A stretch of DNA of 64,000 nucleotides from Straminergon stramineum. Taxonomy: Eukaryota > Streptophyta > Bryopsida > Hypnales > Calliergonaceae. The translations under genes and the position numbers were made by a program. The stretch is taken from positions 12,901,001 through 12,965,000 of the forward strand of contig OY987266.1 in NCBI GenBank assembly GCA_963920665.1, given 5' to 3'. Position 1 is the stretch's first letter. Each line of letters opens with the position of its first letter. The notes beneath the pieces are model-generated. The model did no database searches, was not told the origin of the DNA, and saw only the letters and a program-made list of their open reading frames with translations. Shown here in pieces: positions 1-11,960 of this stretch.

Positions 1-540
1 ACGTCGAAGTCCTTTTAGAATAAATAAAATCATTGGATGTAGATTGTTTATTACAACATTACAACTATTGGGATTGGCATTTTTCAATTCCATGACTAAA
101 TTCTTAACAATTTAGTATTTTGAATCATTCTCTACTATTGTCTACTTACTATTTTTTTCCTATATGTTATACAATTCCAAATGATCTAAAAATTTTCAAG
201 CATGTAGCCCCCTTGTCTTGAAGAATGATTCCAAAGAAAAAACACCATTTTGGACATTTATTCATACAAATGTAACCTTGTGAAGTGTAGCTACTTGGTT
301 TTTGGAAGGCAAAAAAAAAATTTGTCAATTCAAATGATAATATCTTGCAATCTATATTGTAGAAATTTCTGAAATTTTTTTCAACATCTTCTCAAACCCA
401 ACGTACTACAAGATCCAATAGTTATATGTGTCCAAAAATGTTGTTTTCTCTAAAATTTGATACATATACTAGAATTGGCAGTTTTGGAGCAGTTTTGGTG
501 AAAATATAGTCAAAAATATTTAGAGGTTAATAGAGTTAAT
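1..540 (+). repeat. Dispersed repeat copy, left member of an opposed pair
   Basis: This stretch matches the reverse complement of 4390-4933 over about 500 bases with scattered mismatches and indels. Shared blocks include TTCAATTCCAT, CTAAATTCTTAACAATTT and CAAATGATCT. It begins at or before the window edge. Its right part also resembles the 3' half of the element at 18351-19304 (the 'gcaatctat...', 'ggcagttttg' and final 'gaggttaat' blocks). It is therefore most simply one copy of that family rather than the arm of a single large transposon. No coding potential was seen. Confidence 0.7.
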
Positions 541-2661
541 CGTAAAGTTTGTCTTGTGTTTATAAACATGTGTCAAAGGAAGGTTTAACTAAAAATAGTA
601 CAAAAGAAACACAACACCAAACTCAATCAAACCGGAGTTTTGGTGCTCCAAGGAGTTTCGTCTAGTGTTTTCCCAAACTCCGGCTCCTAGTCCGCTATGC
701 ACATACTTTACAATTAACTCTAATGACTAATAGACCATTTTTGGATTGATGCTTGTTTTTATGCAATTGCCTAGTTGCCCACGGTCAATGAATGAAAATT
801 TTGTTAGTTTAGGGTCCAATTGTTCTTGTGGTCTCAGTGGTTTGTTGGCATTTGTTTTTAGTGATTTTTCTTGTGAAATCACTCCTACATTTCAAATGGG
901 ATAGCTCCACCTCAACAATTCTGCCTCATGCCCTATAACTTGGGCAACTTCTAAAATCTAGAAAGACAATGCAAGTAGAAAATAAAGACCTAGTCTAAAA
1001 GACTTCATCCAACCATAGAAAGCAAAAGGGGAACCAACCATAAGATTTTTCGACAACAACCAGTCACTTCTACACATGCAGTGTCCCCAAATTAGGAGTA
1101 ACGGTTGTTGGCTTGTAGGCCTTCCCAATCACCTGAACGTCCTTCTTATAAAGACAATTGGAAGGAGCCACCATCCACTACATTGCATAAAAAATACCAC
1201 CAATGTCATGTTCAGAACTTGAAATGAATTTCACTAAATTCATTCAATCTTATTGAACTCAACAAGCAATAAATGTGAAGAATGTGAGATTAGTAAAAGT
1301 AGGCCTCTAGGAAGCCAAAAAAATAGATAGATCTCACCAAAATGACGACTCATTCAAAGATTGCATTGCCCTTTCGCTTACATTAACTACCAATTTGCCA
1401 CCCTGACTTTGCACTACACCCTAGTGTTGGCCACACATACTTCATCATGCACCACAATTTGGATAAACCATTCAAATCCTCTCTATTTAGTTCTAACATC
1501 ATGCGGCCACAGAACCCACATTCTCAAGAATGCCTACACTTACACTCTTTCAAAACCTCTTCACACAAAGATAATGCTATCCCAAGGTCTTTGCAATGGG
1601 CCACTCCTCTTCTTACCGCTTATCACTAATCCCTCCTCAAGGTTGCCTAGGTGTAGCTACTATCATTTCAAAGTGTGTAAGAGAAGATCATAGGGCCTTT
1701 AACTATCAAGTCACGTAGATACTAGCATGCCTCAATGGCGCTTACTTCCTCTCTCTTCCATGTCTTTGCAATCAACAATCTCTCCCAGTTGTGCCTCTGA
1801 AGAAGAATTTTTGCTCTCTATTTTATTGATATGTTTCTCGTATTTTAGTATGTCCAGAGTCAAGCATAGAGAAGAAAGCAGTGGACCTTTTAGGGTTTTT
1901 AGATGTAGTCTACACAACAGGTAGAGAGCAAATCTAGCCAAATAATAAACCTCTAGGAATAAAAGGTTTGACCAACCCTTTAGTCATAGAAATCACTCCT
2001 CTTGAACTGTCCACTCCCCTGACAACCTTCACAAACAATGACATCGAACAAGGGAACACCAAATTCAAATATGCAAAATCAGGTTATTCCTAGTTCTACT
2101 CCTGTACTTCAATCTTTTCACTTTACTCTACACTACTCTATTGTTTGTCTTTGAAATTCACATTGTTTTTGCAAGGGCAATCGACGTTTACTTGTACATG
2201 TCTCCAATCACTTCTCACTTCAATGGTCAGGTGCACAACTGAAACAACAAGTCCAATCTACCATCCCACTGTACAACACTCTATAGCATCTTCACTCAAC
2301 AATATCGCAAATGAAAAATGTCATTTTAGAATTTCATATGGCATGTATTATATGGATATGAGTATGCTAACATGGCTTCACCTATTGTCACCACATCAAG
2401 TGTACAAATACAAGAATGTCAACTGTAGTACAAATCAATTGACCCACTTTCATTTACATCGATCCACACAGCAATGTGACAAGTACATTTGCTTGATGCA
2501 ATGGATGTACAACAAACTTAAGGCACTTGTACTTCACATTTGATGATGTATACGCAATGGGATGGATAGCGAAAAAAATTTGGAGTCAAAAATGAGATTT
2601 GGCCTTCTAGTTAGAGGAGATCTTGTGTGATAAAGCAATCTAAAGGTAAACCCCTGTGCAT
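541..2661. other. Intergenic, no gene recognised
   Basis: The stretch is AT-rich to moderately balanced. Open frames of 60-132 codons exist between 1361 and 2543, but they lack recognisable domains, overlap in several frames and show no consistent splice context. I see no RNA gene or transposase. Confidence 0.5.
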
Positions 2662-2967
2662 TAAGGTAGTCTGCTCTTAAAGCGACCATGCTCTAAAAGC
2701 GATTATGGCACAGGGGTACATTTTGCTTTCTTTCATGTACCAACGCTGTTCATTTCAGGAGATGGTCGCTTTTAGTGACTACTGCATTTCAACTTCAAAA
2801 ATTTGTAACTAATTCCACAAAGGTCCAAAAAATATGAAACAACTTGGGTTAGATGCCAATTCCATTTTTCTTCCTACTAAAATTGACTGAAAATTGTTAT
2901 AAGGAATTTTTCTTCCCCGAAAAAGCAATCAGCTCTTAAATGGTCGCTTTAAGAGCAGACTACCTTA
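2662..2967. mobile_element. MITE-like element with perfect 27-bp terminal inverted repeats
   Basis: The left end begins TAAGGTAGTCTGCTCTTAAA and the right end (2941-2967) is its exact reverse complement over 27 bases. The element is 306 bp and noncoding. TA at both extremities may be the target duplication or part of the repeat. A diverged relative lies at 49289-49603 and shares a long internal core (the 'aattccacaaaggtccaaaa' block and its surroundings). Superfamily not assigned. Confidence 0.85.
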
Positions 2968-4389
2968 GAGCAGACGTTTTTTGGACGTTGTGAAAATAGG
3001 ATTTGTGGAATATGAGGTTCATCAAATATTATAATCTCCAAATCCCCTCAAAGAATTCTCTTATAAATTGCAGATTCATACTCATTAGTAAGTTGGCTTC
3101 AAATCTCAATAGTGAAAACTTTAGTAGCCAAGTAGTTCTCAAATTATTTTGGATTTTCTAAATCCAACAAAAAAAAGCTCCTCACTTATGTTGTTCTCTC
3201 TATGACACTAAGGGGGGAACTGAGAGACCTCCAATAAGAAGACATAAAGGAAAGAGTGGGTATTTGGACTCCATTCTTGGTACATTAAAAAATTCTTGGT
3301 TACTTTTGAAATATGCTAGAGTGTGGTTTTTGTATTGAATAATATTTTTTCATCAAATTTTTTTAAATTTATGAATGGAAAAGTCATCTTGAAGAGAATG
3401 ATCTTCACATTTTAGCCTTGAAGAGGATCATAAATACTTGGCATTAGTGGCAATCATCATACAATATACAAAAAAGGATATATATTTTTGAAAATGTTGT
3501 TGTGAACAATTATTGGCTTCTTGTTTATTGTTGTACCATTTCAAAGATGATGAAATTATGCCCAAATTACTTAAGGATAAATCAATAGTGAAACCTACAT
3601 TAGAAGCACATGATGAAAAAAAATTAAATATTCATTTTATTAGAATGAATCTTCTTTACCATTTGTGCATCTTGGCCCTAACTAGGCCTACATTTGCACC
3701 CAACCAAAAAATGTTCACATCAATATCCTTATGTTTGGACCTAGTTATATTGTCCACATCCAAACTATTCCTGCATTTGCACCTAACCAAAAATATTCAT
3801 ACCAATAGCCTTACGCATGCACCTAGCTACAACATACATGTCCTAACCCATCCATGCCCTAACTAGTCTCGTATCAATATATTGGCTCCTTAACCCATCT
3901 ATACCCCAACCATTACATTTGAGTCCAACAAAAAGTTCAATTCCTAATTATCCCCTTTAGTTGTCCGCACACATACACTTGTGTCTACACCATATATCTG
4001 CTTTGAAAGTCACATATCAAAAATTGTGGACAAAATAAGTCTATGTTAGATTTTTTCATTTTCATAGAAAATTAGTTGTATATTGACTACATCAAATAGG
4101 TGGCACCCCTACCAAACAAGCAAATTGAACAAGTGAGTACACAAGTGGTCCAAACAACTTGACAACCATGAGTAAAAAAATGGCACAATATTTGTGACTA
4201 TAAATAAATTGAATAAGATTGTTCATTTTATAGTCACAGCTACCATAGTTATTTGTCAAGAAATATTCAACAGGATTGTGAAGCTTATTAGATGCTTCGA
4301 TTTCTTCTAAATCCACCAACAATTTCCCGCTTTGGAGACATATTTTCAAATTCTCTGATGTTATTTAGATTTGGATTAATCTCCAAAGG
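2968..4389. other. Intergenic, no gene recognised
   Basis: AT-rich sequence. The longest open frames (3513-3866 on plus, 4092-4349 on minus) have low-complexity composition and no recognisable motif. No structural RNA or transposon terminus was seen. Confidence 0.5.
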
Positions 4390-4933
4390 TTTTTGACTAT
4401 GTTTCCACCAAAAACACTCTAAAATTGCCATTTTTAGTACAAGTACCAAAATTTAGGAGAAAAACATTTTGAACATATCTAACCATAGGATCTTGTAATA
4501 CTCTTGGTTTGAGAAGATTTGAAAAAAAATTCATAAATTTCCACCATGACACCATGTAGATTGCAAGATATTAGTGTGTGAATTGACAAAAATCTTTTTT
4601 GGTTGTGCAAAAAACCAAGGAGTTGCACTTCACAAGGTCACATTTGTATGAAAAAATATCCAAAATGGTGGTGCTTCTATGGATTCATTCTTAAAGGCAA
4701 GTTGGTTACATGCCTGAAAAACTTCAGATCATTTGCAATTGTACAATATAGGTAAAAAAATCATAAGTAGAAAGAAGTAAAATATGATTCAAAATACAAA
4801 ATTGTTAAGAATTTAGTTATGGAATTGAAAACTGCCAATAGTTCTAATGTTGTAAAAAATAATCTATATCCTATGATTTAATATTTTTACAAAAATATGG
4901 AAATTTTAGTTAAATAAAGGACTTCAAAGTTTA
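4390..4933 (-). repeat. Dispersed repeat copy, right member of the opposed pair
   Basis: This is the reverse-complement counterpart of 1-540. It includes the shared 'gaagtccttt' block at the outer end and the 'cataggatcttgtaatac' block, which also resembles 19130-19200. It carries one inserted or deleted block relative to the left copy. Noncoding. Confidence 0.7.
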
Positions 4934-7616
4934 CTTTAGAGCAGAGAATCCAAACTAATTGCAATCTAAAACTCCTCCTAACTTTCATGTCATTCATCAA
5001 CATGAAATGATTCAAAGCTTTCCATATAAATCTAAAAAATCAATTTCAAATTTTTATTTCTTAAAAAAGTGATTTATTCAGAATTTTTTTGAGCTTGCTA
5101 GATGCCACCAAACAATGAAAATTACATATTATACAATAAATTTTTAACCATGTAGTCAAAAGTTATGAAAATTGTTGGACCTTAAAGATACTCCTCCAGC
5201 AAATATTGTGTGAAAATGAAGAAAAAAAATTTGTTTGCAGTGAGTTGCTCCAAATTGCTATGTTGCCAAAAAAATGTTGTTTGGTCTTTTAGGGGTTGAG
5301 GTTTCATTTCTTTGTGTCCAACAAAATTCAAGTATTTTGGACACTTCATTGTTGAGGAATTTTTGACAATTATCCCCTTTGTGAATCTATCTTGATGACT
5401 TGACTAGTTTTAGTATTTTGGTCAACTATGATCATTGATTTGAGTTTTTTCTATTGAATCTTAATAAAACATTATGGAATAGTAAACAATTACACAACAT
5501 ATCATTTATATTCTTAAAATATAAAAATAAAAATGAAAATTTATCTTTAATCCATAACCCCTCAAGGCCTAATAAGTTCGTGACAAAGGAAATTTTATAA
5601 ATTTTATATATGCTTCAATTTGAAAATTTAACTATTTCTATTCTTAGCATATTGTTTGGAACATCTTCTAAAAAGATTGAAATCATTCTAATCATTTTGT
5701 GTTCTTGATCACACTTGATCATTCTTAATTGAACCTTGTATTTTTTGAATTGCTCAAAATACAAGTTCGAATTTTTTTCCTCAAGACTAAATTTGTTTGT
5801 GCAGAGTAAAAACGAGAAATTTCAAAAAAATGTTTTTCCCATCCCTACTAATCTTTTCATCATAAGAAAATTAGGTTCTCTTCCTTCTTCTATTAGACTA
5901 CAATTCCTAAAGAAATTTTTAAATACTTTACACATTAAAATTTTAAAAATCAGAAAATGCAACAAGTATTTCAACTTGTTTCTCTACAATCAAGATCCTA
6001 CTTCTAAAATTATCAAGATTTGTTTCACCCTACTAAGAATTTGCCATTGAAGATTTGAAGAAGACACATTGTCTTTTGAGTCTTTGAAGGGTTAACAATC
6101 CAAGGTGTCTTGAACAAAATTTAGTGGCACTATAAAATACATTATTTTACAATATTTTTGAAGATTTCATCAAAGAAAACCTTGTTTTTGTTATGCATGA
6201 TGAATAAAAATGATTAATACAATCAACTTAAATATATATTTATAAATAAGATTCAAGCCTAAAGAGGGTTGTGAGTTCTCAAACAACAGTAAACACTGCT
6301 GAAAAATTAAAATCTTAAATTAAAAAAAATTACTCTGTAAACTCTAGGACCTGAATTACACAGGAAGATTTTCCGAAAAAATTTGGAAAAAACTTAATGT
6401 AAAAATCAATCTAAAATTACAGAATTCTGAAATATGATGTAACCGGAAAACTGCCACACAGGACTGAGATTATTTAATTATGTAATTCGTTAATATTACT
6501 ATATTATTATTTCATTATTTGAATTTTGAATTTTTATTATTATTTGAATTATAAAATATTTTGGCCAGGACTGTCTTCAGGCAGCCCTCGGGAGACCTCG
6601 TTTTCATTGTAGTAATGGTCTTGCTCACTTATCATCACCAAGATTGTTCCCTAGTAGAACAACTCTCTAAAATACCTACAATTACTATTTTTTAATGAAC
6701 ATAGATTTTCTTAACCTCTTTCTCATAAAATGTAAAATTCTTATTTTCTTATTTGATCAATAAGGCAATTATTTTTATTTTTATCCACTGATTTAAAATG
6801 GGTTTGTATTTTTAAATCCTATTTTTATACTAATTTTTTGATGTCTTAAGTACTAGATAAACTTCTTTTTTGTCAAAAGAAGTGTTTATTTCCAATGGGA
6901 AAGCACTATAAAAGACATGCCAAGCAATGTCTAATAGAAACCTTGGGTTACACTAAACTATATGCCCTATGCCATTGCTATAGTATAATAAAATAAAAAT
7001 AAAAGTAAATTCAGAATTTTTTAAAAATTCAATAACTTTCATAGCTTAATTTTAATCACCATGAAACAAAGCCCATGCACCCCTCCTCGAAGAGAGCTTT
7101 TTGACCATATCAAGAACATGACCAGGGACACAAGGTTTCGGAGATCTCAACATAACAAACAAAACAAACAACCTAACTTAAGATATGGACTAGATAACTT
7201 ACAACAACATACATGCAAGTGACCAACATATGTCAAGCTAGTCACTTACAAAGCATTTCACTTTGACAGTCCACTAAACATACAATTCATATTTTTTGCA
7301 TATAAATTTTTTGTAATTGGCTAAAATTTCAAATGACATTGATCACCTAAAAAATGGTTAAAGATTTTTATCTTGAAAATGTCTTCAATTTCTCAAAATT
7401 GTGAAATTCCATCACTTGAATAATATCAATCCTTTCTTCATAATAAAAAATGAAACAAATTTCAATTTCAATTCATGAATGCAACTAAGAACAACTCATC
7501 ATTTTTATTCTCTCTCTCTCTCTAAATATATAAATTGAAAAAAATTATAGATGCCAAAAATTCTAATCCACAAGTAGATATCAACCCCAATATGGTTAAA
7601 TGGATCATCAAAGGTA
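4934..7616. other. Intergenic AT-rich DNA with a short TC microsatellite
   Basis: No gene was recognised. The open frame at 5736-6050 is lysine/asparagine/phenylalanine-rich with no motif. A simple (TC)n tract lies near 7510-7523. The rest holds A/T runs and no recognised element ends. Confidence 0.5.
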
Positions 7617-7812
7617 TATACACTGAATAGGGGTATTAAAGGGACCTATACTAATTAATCAACATTTGATGCTATCAAAATATCTACCTTTATTGTACAT
7701 CAATAGTTATTGAAGTGTAAAGGAGGATGTATATCATGTTTCAAACATCTATAGTTTTCTACAATTAGTCCCCTTAATTTTTTAGTCCCCTTAATACCCC
7801 TATTCAATGTAG
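7617..7812. mobile_element. MITE-like element, TIR CTGAATAGGGGTATTAA
   Basis: The left end (cactgaataggggtattaaa) pairs with the right end (ttaatacccctattcaatg) as an imperfect inverted repeat of about 25 bp. Near the right end, 'agtccccttaa' is also duplicated. The element is about 195 bp and noncoding. TA on both sides would suit a TA target duplication, but the exact borders are uncertain. Confidence 0.75.
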
Positions 7813-10260
7813 TTATATTTTAAAAACAAATATAGTTTGTTTTGTTTTGTAATATAAGTCAGATTGTCTAGACCAGTGAGCCAATAGGACCAGGCTTGGA
7901 GTCATCGGAAAGCCCTTGGGGAGGAGGTGTACACATAGTAAATTTTGCAACCTTTCAAGCCATGTTGCAAAAGATATTGAATTTCGAAGTTTTTATGAAT
8001 TAAAAATATAGAAAGTTACTTATACTGTTATTTTTGAAACATGTTTATTGATACTTTGTTTTTACCTTTATATTATATTTCTTCTAAATTTAATTTAAAA
8101 TTATTTTACAACACTTTAACACTTTTGCTATTTTTGAAAGAACAAATATAATACTGAAATTGATAGAACACATTATATTAAGCACCAATGCTATAGTTGA
8201 TTTGCCATATTTAAGGGATTGAAAATGGATATGAAAAGAGATTAACGAGGGCTTAGCCACCACTTTTGTGGCTATTACAAGTTACATATTAATGGTTGTG
8301 GCAATAACTCATAGCATACAAGTTTATATTATTAAGTTTGATTCTTTGTTTATTTGATAGATAGATCAATCCATCAATGGATGCATAGATAAACAAGTAG
8401 ATAGGTAAATTGTTTATTTTGTAATGGTAGTTCAAATCCTTAATCCTTACAACAACAATTATTTGGTATCATTTGAGAGACCTTGGCATAACATACATCG
8501 TTCCATCACAAGCGGCAAAGGACATCATGTCCCAAAGGTTTTCCAACAAAAAATAGAAAAACTAAATAAACAAGGTTAGAACAAGACAAGTAATATAATT
8601 GAAAATTGTAGCAATGACACACGGCATAGTTAGGGTCAAGAAGATGGAAGAATATTGATGGAAGAATACATGGCAAAAAAACAATATTATTGTTATTGTA
8701 AAAATTTGATTACAAAAATGATAATAATAATAATTTTTAATTCTATCTATAGAATACACTAGTCTATATTAGACTTTGGAAATTTTTATAAAGTTAGTTT
8801 TCAAAATGATAATGAATATGAAGTATGCTTAAATTTATAATTTTGAAATGAAAAAAAAAATTAAATTAAATTAAAATATGAAATTAAATATACATAATTA
8901 TTTAATTAGTTTAATATGAAATAAATATTACCAATTAAATCACATCTAAATGAACTTAAAAAAATTATACAAATTTCAATATTTAATTTAAGTATAAAAG
9001 TCTGCATATTTTCATGAATCATTTTATTTTCATTTCTCTTTTTAAAAATACTTGAATTGATTATGTTTGAATCTTACATTTAAAAATTTATATGGAGAGA
9101 GATGAAGCATAAAGCATGATGCATGTATTGAACTTTTCAAAAATATATGAAGAATTATTTTTCAATTTTTTCAATTATAATCAGGAACTTTAATCATCAT
9201 CTATATATTCAATTTAATTTTGATGTATCATTGAAAGACAATTTCAATTTGTAGTATTATATTAATTAATTAACTATTATTCATTAAAAATATATTAAAA
9301 TAAAATAAAAATAAATAAATATCACACGAACTTTGACAATTAGATAATTTAAAGATTGTATATTTTGAATAGATCCTTTTTAAATATATAATTGCATGAA
9401 ATAATTAAAACACTTTAGATTTTGGTATATGCAAAACATTAAATTAAGCTAAGAATTTGATGAATGATGGACTCTAAAATTTACAAAATTTTAAAGAAAA
9501 ATATGTCTAATTAGAAAATTTATTAGAATGCCAAATGGGCTTGACTATTATATTTCTTTTATTGTATATTAAAAGCATTAACCACATTCATGATTCATAT
9601 ATTATGCTTCATTTTTTAATAAGATTAACAACACCACTAAATAAATAAATAAACTTTACAACTTAATTTGAAATATAAATTGTACACACATCACTTTGTT
9701 ATTTGGAAATTGGAAAGTGACATTTTATTTTGAAATATAATTTTTTTGATATATTCATAAAACTTTGAAATGAAATTATATCTATTTTTAGCTATATTTT
9801 TATCATTTGAAGTTTGAATGTTTGAAGTTCTAAAGTTTTGTTTATTTGTAATTGATGTAATTTCAAAAGTCTTCTTTTATTCAAGCTATCTTATGTGATG
9901 CAATATATTGATGCATATGAAAAATAAACTATTATCAAATATTCTTATCCTCAATATATATTAGTAATAAAAAATAGTTTATTATTGATATTAAAAAGCA
10001 TTATTTTTATAATTAAAATATAATTTTTTTATAGTAAAATTTATATTTTAAATATATAGTATAATTTCAAATGGAAAATGGAAAAATGAAATAAGAAAGA
10101 ATTAAAAAATAAAAAGGAAATATTCATTTAAAAACTAGATTAATAAATATCAATTTTATTTTAAAATGATCAATTTTATTTTAAATGATAAACAATACTA
10201 TTTACACAAAATATCCATTATTATTTAAAATTTGAATGGAAAATTTAATAAAAAGTAAAA
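7813..10260. other. Very AT-rich intergenic DNA
   Basis: No gene was recognised. From about 8760 on, A/T content is extreme, with many TTTAAATT-type blocks. This compositional domain continues through the AP2-like gene and ends after about 16800. It could include a promoter for the gene starting at 10261, but no element can be singled out. Confidence 0.5.
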
Positions 10261-10428
10261 ATGCAATCCAAATCTACAAATTTGGAAGGATCTAGTAATG
10301 AAGATTTTGATTATGAAGATGAAGAAGATGATAAAATTGAAGTTTCTTCTTATGATATTCAGAATTTATTTTTTAATCCAAAAGAATCTTTAAAACGCCA
10401 TAATAATAGCACAAATTTTGAAACTAAG
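10261..10428 (+). CDS. Candidate first coding exon of the AP2-like/propeller-like gene
   Basis: It opens with a true ATG and encodes 56 residues, starting MQSKSTNLEGSS and including an acidic stretch (DFDYEDEEDD). An AAG|GTTCAT donor ends the exon in phase 0. The next plausible acceptor, TTTTTTTAG at 10991-10999, opens another phase-0 frame at 11000, so the two join without a shift. Acidic, Ser/Asn-rich composition resembles the N-terminal part of the main exon at 11961-15304. This is inferred from phase and composition only. It could instead be an independent short ORF. Confidence 0.35.
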
Positions 10429-10999
10429 GTTCATTTTAAAAATTGAATGATTTGATAATTTATATTTTTGATTGTTAAATTCTCTTAATGACATATATTT
10501 TTAAATATTTTTATTTTTATGAAATTATTTATTTATTTTAAATTAAACTATAATGATATTTATATTAATGTTATTTCAAATTTCAAATTCAATTTATTTT
10601 GGTGCGATATTTAATGACTTTGAGACATACATCTTTTTTCTAAATATTTTAAAAAGAATTAAACTCAAAAGTAAAAAGAATCAGTATTATGAACATTATA
10701 ACACTTTAAGAATTGAATGTAGAATATCTAAATATATCTTACATTTCTTAAATTTTTATTTGTATGAGTTATTTTATTTAATCTAAAATTATTATAATAT
10801 GATTGAATGTCATTCATATATGAATATTTATAAGGGTTTAATAAGCAAATTTCATTCATTTGCTATGCTTCGATTTCTTATTCATTATTTCATAAGTTTA
10901 ATTAAATATGTTAAACACAAATTTATTGTTTAATTTTTAAAATGTTCTATATTTCCTTGTTTTATAAAATGCTTCTAAGTTACTGATCAATTTTTTTAG

Positions 11000-11453
11000 T
11001 TATTTCAAGAGATATTTTCAAGAAATCAAAATCTAGAATTCATCAATATTGAGCCACAATCATTGTCTACTTCTTTATTACCTAGTGAACAAGTTGTGAA
11101 ACCATCTAGCCATGTAGTTCTCAATCTTGAAGACCCAACCCTAAATTTAATTTAATTTGATTCAAATCTTAGTAGGCAATTGAATTCTACTCAAGGTATT
11201 CATTTAAATAATGATGTTGAAGCTTTGAAATCATCAAATGATTTGAACCTTGAGAAAAACATATCTCCTCTACTTCAAGAAATAACTACCAATATTACTC
11301 CAAAACTAAAATCTCAACAAATATTTAGAAAACCAATTTATAATCCAAACCTATATTATATAACTAATAGTTTAAATAATTCCCCTTTCAATATAAGACT
11401 TCAAGATGATAGAAATAACCAAATATTAAAAAGATCTTTAGATGATAACCAAG
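11000..11453 (+). pseudogene. Candidate second exon with an in-frame TAA
   Basis: The frame from 11000 encodes LFQEIFSRNQ..., then meets TAA at 11153-11155. It continues open (FDSNLSRQLNSTQG...) to AAG|GTCTTA at 11453, ending in phase 1. An acceptor at 11960 (TACAAAG) resumes in the matching phase, giving ...DDNQ|DHPSKRARTP. Coding-like Asn/Ser/Leu-rich sequence on both sides of the stop suggests either one inactivating mutation or a small unrecognised intron around the stop. If the stop is real and retained, translation from 10261 would end here. A start inside the large exon would then be needed for any product. Confidence 0.35.
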
Positions 11454-11960
11454 GTCTTATTATTATGTTAATATCATCTAATTAATAATTAATAATGAAT
11501 TGAATTATTTATTTATTTCATTGAATAAAAATTATATATAATTTTTAAAAATAATTTCAAATAAGAACTAGTAGATAATAGCAATGCACATACAACCTTT
11601 AGAAGTAATTGACTTATATCTTAAATAGATTCAATTACTAAATAGATGTCATTTTAAAAATAAATTTGACTTTGTTAATTAATTTGTCATTGTATATAAA
11701 TCTTGATGATATGCATCTATTCATGATTAGAGTATATTCTATAGTTTGAAAATTTATAATGTGAAATGAGAAATAAATTCAATAGTATTACTCTTAAAAA
11801 TTATATTGGTGAATACATATTTTTTTGAAGTACAATATTCTTACTTTTCAAAAAAATATACAAATAAATAAATAAATAAATAATCATTAGTGGCCTTAAA
11901 ATAGTAATTTATATTTATATATAGTTTATAGATTTTTACTAAATTTGGAATTGTACAAAG

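Noticed and set aside
1361..2543. Small genes in overlapping plus-strand frames
   Set aside because: No motif, no splice pattern, overlapping frames of equal length, and ordinary intergenic composition.
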